Source of the DNA: Larkinella humicola
Lineage (GTDB): Bacteria > Bacteroidota > Bacteroidia > Cytophagales > Spirosomataceae
Assembly (NCBI RefSeq): GCF_008727875.1
Contig: NZ_VTWS01000002.1
Location: forward strand, 620,001-684,000
Direction of reading: 5' to 3'
DNA length: 64,000 bases
Part shown: positions 59,510 through 64,000 of the stretch, in pieces
Position numbering within the stretch: the first letter of the stretch is position 1
How the letters are laid out: every line of letters begins with the position of its first letter
Notes under the pieces: generated by a model
Database searches by the model: none
What the model saw: the letters and a program-made list of their open reading frames with translations, nothing else
What the model was told of the DNA's origin: nothing
Program-made: the position numbers and the translations under genes

Positions 59510-60055
59510 ATGGCAACTGCTGCTCCCGAAACCATCGTATGGACCATTGATCCATCTCACACCGTCATCCAGTTTAAAGTCCGTCACCTGATGGTTTCGA
59601 ACGTGACCGGTAAATTCAACTCCTTTGATGGAAAAATTGAAACGGTTGGCGACGATTTTGAAAATGCGTCGGTTTCTTTCTCAGCCGATATCGATAGCAT
59701 CACCACCGGCAACGACCAACGCGACGGACACTTGAAATCAGCGGACTTCTTTGATGCTGAAAATCATCCGCAACTGACTTTTGCATCGACGTCCGTCAAG
59801 AAAACCGGCGACGATACCTACGACATCACGGGCGACCTGACCATTCGGGGAACCACCAAATCCATTACCCTGAAAGCGGAACACGGCGGACAAATGGGTG
59901 ATTTCTACGGAAATACCAAAGCCGGTTTCGAAATTACCGGCACCATCAAGCGGAAAGAATTCGGTTTATCATGGGATGCCGTTACCGAAGCCGGTGGCGT
60001 GGTCGTAAGCGACGATGTGAAGCTGCTTCTCGACGTTCAGGTGTCGCACCAGTAA
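59510..60055 (+). CDS. YceI-family lipocalin-fold protein
   Basis: 181 residues with no signal peptide, so a cytoplasmic member. YceI motifs visible: WTIDPSHTVIQFKVRHLMVSNVTGKF, VSFSADIDSITTGNDQRDGHLKSADFFDAENHPQLTF, IRGTTKSITLKAEHGG and a final VKLLLDVQVS. The family forms beta barrels that bind isoprenoid or fatty amide ligands. Role here unknown; other members respond to alkaline or oxidative stress. Strong terminator right after. Confidence 0.93.
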   Translation: MATAAPETIVWTIDPSHTVIQFKVRHLMVSNVTGKFNSFDGKIETVGDDFENASVSFSADIDSITTGNDQRDGHLKSADFFDAENHPQLTFASTSVKKTGDDTYDITGDLTIRGTTKSITLKAEHGGQMGDFYGNTKAGFEITGTIKRKEFGLSWDAVTEAGGVVVSDDVKLLLDVQVSHQ

Positions 60056-60075
60056 AACTTCTTTTAACTATTTTT

Positions 60076-60104
60076 AACCATCCGTCTCCGTTAGGCGGGT
60101 GGTT
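60076..60104 (+). terminator. Intrinsic terminator after the YceI gene
   Basis: aaccatccgtct (60076-60087) pairs with aggcgggtggtt (60093-60104), 12 bp including two G-T pairs, loop ccgtt, followed by ttttat. Confidence 0.85.
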
Positions 60105-60338
60105 TTTTATTGCCTTAGAAAGCAGAGTATCTATAGTCAATCCATTATAAATCAAACCCTTAAAGAATTAATCATCAAACATATATCCTTAAAATGCAAG
60201 GCCAATTCAGCGAACTAACTTTCGTAAAATTTAGTTATTTAAGGGACTAAATACTAATGAGAAATCTGTAAGCGTTAACAAGTAGTTCACTCAAATCTGG
60301 AAGTCGATTACATTAACCCTAATAACGCAAATCAACCG

Positions 60339-60914
60339 ATGAATACCAGGAGCATAATTGCCAGTCTGTTCATGTTGGGTCTGTTGGCAAGTTGTTCGCC
60401 ATCAGTGAATGTCAAATATGACTATGACCCAAAAGTCAATGTTCGCCAGTTCAGCACCTTCCGGGTTGAAGCTGACCAACGCCGTAATGCTGACCCGATT
60501 GCGGGCAGTAACCTGAACCAACGCCGAATTGCCGACGAGATCGAAAAAACAATGCGGGCCAAAGGCTACAAACCGGTCGTGGGCGGAGAAGCCGACCTCG
60601 TCATCCGGTTCTTCTCTGATTCGAAAGACCGCCAGCAAGTGCAGTCCAACAATACCTGGTCGCCTTACTGGATGTGGTATAACCCGGGTTATAACAACGT
60701 GTATACCCGCCAGTACGAAGAAAACCGGGTTGTTGTCAATGTGTACGATACCCGTACGAACGATATCATCTGGCAGGGCTGGGCGTCTGGTCAGCTAAAC
60801 CAGAGTAAAAAGGAAAGCAATCGTGATGTAGCTTACCGCACAACGGTTCAAAGCATTATGAAACAGCTTCCCGAAAGTGCCGGTTCTGATTACGGCTCTA
60901 TAAAAGAGAAATAA
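60339..60914 (+). CDS. DUF4136 lipoprotein
   Basis: 191 residues with lipobox LLASC (Cys about 19). The mature part matches DUF4136: VKYDYDPKVNVRQFSTFRVEAD, QRRIADEIEKTMRAKGYKPV, ADLVIRFFSDSKDRQQV and TNDIIWQGWASGQL. Periplasmic or outer-membrane lipoprotein of unknown function, typical of Bacteroidota. The hairpins after it (60941-61015) end the transcript. Confidence 0.9.
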   Translation: MNTRSIIASLFMLGLLASCSPSVNVKYDYDPKVNVRQFSTFRVEADQRRNADPIAGSNLNQRRIADEIEKTMRAKGYKPVVGGEADLVIRFFSDSKDRQQVQSNNTWSPYWMWYNPGYNNVYTRQYEENRVVVNVYDTRTNDIIWQGWASGQLNQSKKESNRDVAYRTTVQSIMKQLPESAGSDYGSIKEK

Positions 60915-60940
60915 TCAACCCGATACCTGTGAGGTCTTTT

Positions 60941-60973
60941 ACACCTGTAAGGTCTTAAAGACCTTGCAGGTGT
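60941..60973. repeat. Palindromic repeat ACACCTGTAAGGTCTT
   Basis: A near-perfect palindrome of about 16 bp per side (acacctgtaaggtctt then aagaccttgcaggtgt). A tandem partial copy (acctgtgaggtcttt) directly precedes it. REP-like unit in the 3' region of the DUF4136 gene. Confidence 0.6.
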
Positions 60974-60981
60974 AAGTTATC

Positions 60982-61015
60982 AAAACCGCTCATTTCCAAC
61001 GAAATGAGCGGTTTT
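60982..61015. terminator. Strong bidirectional terminator
   Basis: aaaaccgctcatttc (60982-60996) pairs perfectly over 15 bp with gaaatgagcggtttt (61001-61015), loop caac, followed by T-run. The A-run on the other side allows use by the convergent M23 gene (stop at 61023). Confidence 0.9.
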
Positions 61016-61022
61016 TTTGTAT

Positions 61023-62360
61023 TTAGGGTGCTTGCAACAGCCAGCCTGTTAGCCCGGTGGTGTGCCGCACCAGTTGAAAGGAACCAAAGACGCCCAACAC
61101 ATCGACAGTCGTTCCGGAGGGTAATGTTTCGATTACGGCGGCACCCGGACGGGCGGCTTCCAGCAAATCCGTTCCAACCGGCAGGGACGCCCGGCGTAAC
61201 ATCCGGCGGGCCGGTTCAACAACGCTGCTGGCAACATAGCCCGTTACGCCATCCGGCAATTCAACCCGCAACCAGGCTGCTGTTCCACCCGCGATGGTAA
61301 ATGCAGAAGAACGCGGCAAGGTGCGCAGAACGGGCGCATCTCCGTTGGGCGACTGACGGACCATAGCGCGCGGAGATGAAGTTCGAACAGAGTCGCCCAG
61401 CGTTTCGGCGGCAAGGAGTGCCTGACGCGCCGGGCCAGTTCCGCGACGGACAAAAGGCAGCGGATCGACAGCTCCCGTGTTGGCACTATAAATACCAAAG
61501 TGCAGGTGCGGACCGGTTGTTCGGGCGTTGCCAGTATTGCCCACAAAGCCCACGGTGTCGCCCACCGAAACCTTTTGCCCCTGCTGAACGGCCTGCGAAT
61601 CCAGGTGCGCATAATACAGCGTCTGGTTTCGTCGTGAATCCGACACGTAGACCACATTCCCACCCAGATTATTCGTCCCTACGCCCGAAATGTACCCGTC
61701 GGATGCGGCAATGGCGGGAGTGCCACGGGGAGCAAAAATATCGATGCCTTCGTGCCGACGACGACCAGCGTCGCGCGGAACACCGAAATAACTGCTGATC
61801 TGGCGGCTATCGCGCCCAACAACCGGAAAACTCAGAATCGGTTCGCGGGTGATGGAAAGTGTATAGCGGCCACTGCGCAATAATTCGGGTTGAATCCGGA
61901 CGAGGTGGGTGCGCGCTCGGCGGATTTCGAGTTCCAGTACATTGGTATCGGCTTTGGCGGACGATAGCCGGTCGGGGTCCCGGTTGGTTTCGTTCAATTC
62001 AAACACGTCGATAAACACCTGCACCGGCTCCTGCCCCTGCACATCGACTTTGATGATGAACTTGTCGCCCCGCTGCCCGTTCAGGCGATACCCGAGCGCG
62101 AAAGGGCGGGAGGATGAGAAATAACCGCTTTCGCGGTACGGCACCGTGATCAGCACCGAATCTTTCAGAGCCCGGTCGGCTGTCGTCAGCCAGCCGGTGC
62201 CCAAAGCTGTGCGTTCCAGCCGCGCATCCCGCAGCGACTGGGCGTATTGATCGTGGGGTGATGCCGACCGAAACAATTTACCCGGCCCGACACTCGTGCA
62301 GGCTCCCAGCAAACTCAGTACGGCAAAAAAGAGAAGTCGGTTGATGAAAGAAACGTTCAT
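61023..62360 (-). CDS. M23-family metallopeptidase lipoprotein with C-terminal SH3-type domains
   Basis: 445 residues with lipobox LLGAC (Cys about 21). Order: unknown N-terminal beta domain (about 30-190, FIIKVDVQGQEPVQVFIDVFEL), M23/LytM peptidase (about 200-300: HEGIDIFAPRGTPAIAASDGYI, with Zn ligands H..D and HLHFG) and C-terminal SH3-like segments (about 325-440, TLPRSSAFTIAGGTAAWLRVEL, VIETLPSGTTVDVLGVFGSFQL). It hydrolyses or helps remodel peptidoglycan. The metal-binding H-x-x-x-D and H-x-H motifs are present, so it should be active. Divergence with no close partner. Confidence 0.92.
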   Translation of the reverse strand: MNVSFINRLLFFAVLSLLGACTSVGPGKLFRSASPHDQYAQSLRDARLERTALGTGWLTTADRALKDSVLITVPYRESGYFSSSRPFALGYRLNGQRGDKFIIKVDVQGQEPVQVFIDVFELNETNRDPDRLSSAKADTNVLELEIRRARTHLVRIQPELLRSGRYTLSITREPILSFPVVGRDSRQISSYFGVPRDAGRRRHEGIDIFAPRGTPAIAASDGYISGVGTNNLGGNVVYVSDSRRNQTLYYAHLDSQAVQQGQKVSVGDTVGFVGNTGNARTTGPHLHFGIYSANTGAVDPLPFVRRGTGPARQALLAAETLGDSVRTSSPRAMVRQSPNGDAPVLRTLPRSSAFTIAGGTAAWLRVELPDGVTGYVASSVVEPARRMLRRASLPVGTDLLEAARPGAAVIETLPSGTTVDVLGVFGSFQLVRHTTGLTGWLLQAP

Positions 62361-62411
62361 TGATGAGCAGTCGTTTGAATAGTAAACGGCTACCCTGGCT
62401 GCAAGGTTTCT

Positions 62412-63194
62412 TTATTTTCCCATCCAGACCTTGAAATCGCTCACCTTCTCACGGCTGACGATGGCTTCTTTTTCGAATACCGGTTTGAGGGTGAGAGACA
62501 GGCGGTTTCCGAAATACGGTTGAATCTGTTCGACGGTGCTGTGGGTAACGATGACGCCCCGGTTAATCCGGAAAAACATACCCGGATCCAGCGCATCCTC
62601 CAGTTCGTCGAGGGTGTAGTCGATCAGGTATTTCTGGTTATTCCATGTTTTGAAGAAACTGAACCGCTCATCGGTGAAGAAAAAAGCAATGTCCTGCACC
62701 TCGACCGAAAGCAGCCGCTGCCCCAGCCGCACCAGAAACCGTCGCCGGTATTCTTTGGGTTGTTGCAATTGCAGTTCGCGCAGAAGTTTATCCAAATTGA
62801 AGGCCGGGTTGGCCTGGGCACTCGCTTCGTCCCTGCGAACTTTCAAATCCCGGAATTTTTTCAGACTGCGCTGTAAATCATCCTTTTGAATCGGTTTCAG
62901 CAAATAGTCGATGCTGTTGACCTTGAAAGCCTGGAGCGCATATTCGTCGTAGGAAGTTGTAAAAATAACCGTACTGTTCACTTCCACCTGCTCGAATATC
63001 TCGAAGCTCTGCCCGTCGGCCAGTTCAATATCCATGAAAATCAGGTCGGGGGCCGGGTTGTTTTTGAGCCAGGCGACGGTATCTTCAATGCTGGCCGTGA
63101 TGCCCGCCACTTCGAGCGTCGGGTCCACTTCCTGCACCAGTTTCCGCAACTTGCGCACCGCCAGATCCTCATCTTCAACAATCAATACATTCAT
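62412..63194 (-). CDS. LytTR-family response regulator (orphan)
   Basis: 260 residues: receiver domain (about 1-120; EDEDLAV acidic pair, phospho-Asp in LIFMDIELADGQSF, about residue 53; YDEYALQAFKVNSIDYLLKPIQ), linker, LytTR domain (about 150-260; RRRFLVRLGQRLLSVEVQDIAFF and DPGMFFRINRGVIVTHSTVEQI). No kinase gene lies next to it in the window; the kinase could be elsewhere. It is 51 bp upstream of the M23 gene, on the same strand, so cell-wall control is possible but unproven. Confidence 0.93.
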   Translation of the reverse strand: MNVLIVEDEDLAVRKLRKLVQEVDPTLEVAGITASIEDTVAWLKNNPAPDLIFMDIELADGQSFEIFEQVEVNSTVIFTTSYDEYALQAFKVNSIDYLLKPIQKDDLQRSLKKFRDLKVRRDEASAQANPAFNLDKLLRELQLQQPKEYRRRFLVRLGQRLLSVEVQDIAFFFTDERFSFFKTWNNQKYLIDYTLDELEDALDPGMFFRINRGVIVTHSTVEQIQPYFGNRLSLTLKPVFEKEAIVSREKVSDFKVWMGK

Positions 63195-63320
63195 CAGAAT
63201 AATTTTTCAGGAAACAACAGCAAGTAATTGCATTTCGGCCAATTTCCGAAAAGAATCCTGACCGAAATGCGGTATCTGATGGGTGTATTGCGAAAACCGG
63301 TGCCGGAATTGTAAAGTATT

Positions 63321-63408
63321 CTTGCTCCTAAAGCCCGAAGCGTCGGCCCGGCCTAAAGGGGACTTGGACTCAGAAACATACAGAGCCGAAAGCCCCCTTT
63401 AAGAGCAA
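63321..63408. repeat. Imperfect inverted repeat with CCTAAAGGGG core
   Basis: Left cttgctcctaaag (63321-63333) and right ctttaagagcaa (63397-63408) pair with one mismatch, and cctaaagggg (about 63352-63361) pairs with cccccttta (63393-63401) inside. Related by core to the 18.4- and 46.4-kb repeats. Confidence 0.5.
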
Positions 63409-63410
63409 TC

Positions 63411-64000
63411 TTAATTCTTCCGCCCGCGCGATGTCATGAAATAAATTGGGACGCCGAGACCGGCAATCAACAGTCCCATGCCCGTATTGAATGTTTTTTC
63501 TTTCAGCAGTATCAGGCAGATGGTCACCCCGGCCACGATGTAAAGCGCCGGAACCAGCGGATACCCAAAAGCTTTGTAGGGCCGCTCGGCATTGGGTTCC
63601 TTGCGCCGAAGCAGAAAAAGACCGCCGATGGTAATGATGTAGAACACCAGTGAGGTAAAGGTACAGTAGTCCAGCAAATCGCCATACGTCCCTGACAAAC
63701 AAAGAATTGACGCCCAGCCACATTGCAACCAAAGCGCAATACCGGGAACAGAATTCTTGTTGAGTTGGGCAGCGGTTTTCAGAAAAAGACCTTCTTTCGC
63801 CATGGCGTAATAGAGCCGCGCACCCGATAGAATCAGGCCGTTGTTGCAGCCGAATGTCGATACCATGATCAAAACCGCCATGATGGCCACGGCCACATCC
63901 CCGAAAATCAGCGAAACCGAGGCTGTGGCCACACGGTCGTAGGAAGCAAACTGAATGCCCCGGCCCACCACATCGGCGGCATTGGGCGATCCCTGCAAGG
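63411..64000 (-). CDS. APC-family amino acid permease, C-terminal part (N-terminus beyond the window)
   Basis: The frame is open to the window edge, so only about 197 C-terminal residues of a typically 480-residue transporter are seen. Six or so hydrophobic segments (VAVAIMAVLIMVSTFGCNNGLIL, LYYAMAKEGLFLKTAAQLNK, LVFYIITIGGLFLLRRKEPN, VPALYIVAGVTICLILL) with the APC hallmark PNAERPYKAFGYPLVPALYI. Amino acid uptake or exchange in the inner membrane; substrate unknown. Confidence 0.88.
   Translation of the reverse strand, partial: LQGSPNAADVVGRGIQFASYDRVATASVSLIFGDVAVAIMAVLIMVSTFGCNNGLILSGARLYYAMAKEGLFLKTAAQLNKNSVPGIALWLQCGWASILCLSGTYGDLLDYCTFTSLVFYIITIGGLFLLRRKEPNAERPYKAFGYPLVPALYIVAGVTICLILLKEKTFNTGMGLLIAGLGVPIYFMTSRGRKN

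Overview
The window looks like a chromosomal segment of a Cytophagales bacterium (Spirosoma/Larkinella-like; phylum Bacteroidota). This placement is an inference from gene content: two SusC/SusD pairs, an ECF sigma/FecR pair in front of an STN-type SusC, a type IX secretion sorting domain, DUF4974/DUF4136-type proteins, LytTR regulators, a Bacteroidota-type promoter motif (TAnnTTTG) before atpA, and absence of Shine-Dalgarno sequences. No tRNA, rRNA, CRISPR array or intact transposase was seen.

Layout. 1-2.8 kb: an AT-rich polymorphic-toxin locus. It holds the end of an RHS-type toxin, a DUF7660-like immunity gene, an orphan RHS tip with its own toxin end and immunity gene, a decayed gene and a colicin-immunity-like gene. 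2.9-10.5 kb: secreted surface proteins, namely an SdrD-like/T9SS protein broken by an in-frame TAG, a small secreted protein, and a 1517-residue RHS/YD protein ending in ricin-type trefoils and an Ig-like domain. 10.5-20.8 kb: a LacI regulator (minus strand) diverging from a carbohydrate locus of SusC, SusD, a sialidase-fold/LamG protein, a D-lyxose/D-mannose isomerase and a BASS-family transporter. 21-29.6 kb: ECF sigma factor diverging from FecR, STN-SusC, SusD and a DUF1080-SGNH protein, followed at 29.9 kb by a PVC-type CxxCH cytochrome protein. 33-36.8 kb: TonB-C lipoprotein, voltage-gated K+ channel with a zinc ribbon, pirin diverging from HxlR, and a lipase. 36.9-43.8 kb: a minus-strand run of a second CxxCH cytochrome protein, a TIM-barrel sugar isomerase/epimerase, an SDR, an ACS-type MFS transporter and another SDR, which reads as a sugar or sugar-acid oxidation and uptake cluster. 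44-64 kb: lycopene cyclase, lipA, OsmC, a LytS/LytTR pair, a class V aminotransferase fold protein, Prc protease, FKBP isomerase, atpA-atpG, Zn-ribbon protein, YceI, DUF4136 lipoprotein, M23 peptidase, a second LytTR regulator and the end of an APC permease.

The most distinctive structure outside genes is a set of long inverted repeats from several sequence families that occupy intercistronic and convergent gaps: 18.4, 20.8, 27.9, 29.7, 37.7, 39.1, 40.1, 44.1, 46.4, 47.8, 55.0, 60.9 and 63.4 kb. Three families recur within the window. One family (20.8 and 29.7 kb, with a decayed copy at 18.5 kb) has nested palindromes. Another (39.1 and 40.1 kb) is an oriented element present in opposite orientations. 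A third (37.7 and 47.8 kb) has perfect 39-41 nt arms. They look like non-autonomous REP/MITE-type elements, some possibly working as terminators or mRNA-stabilising hairpins.
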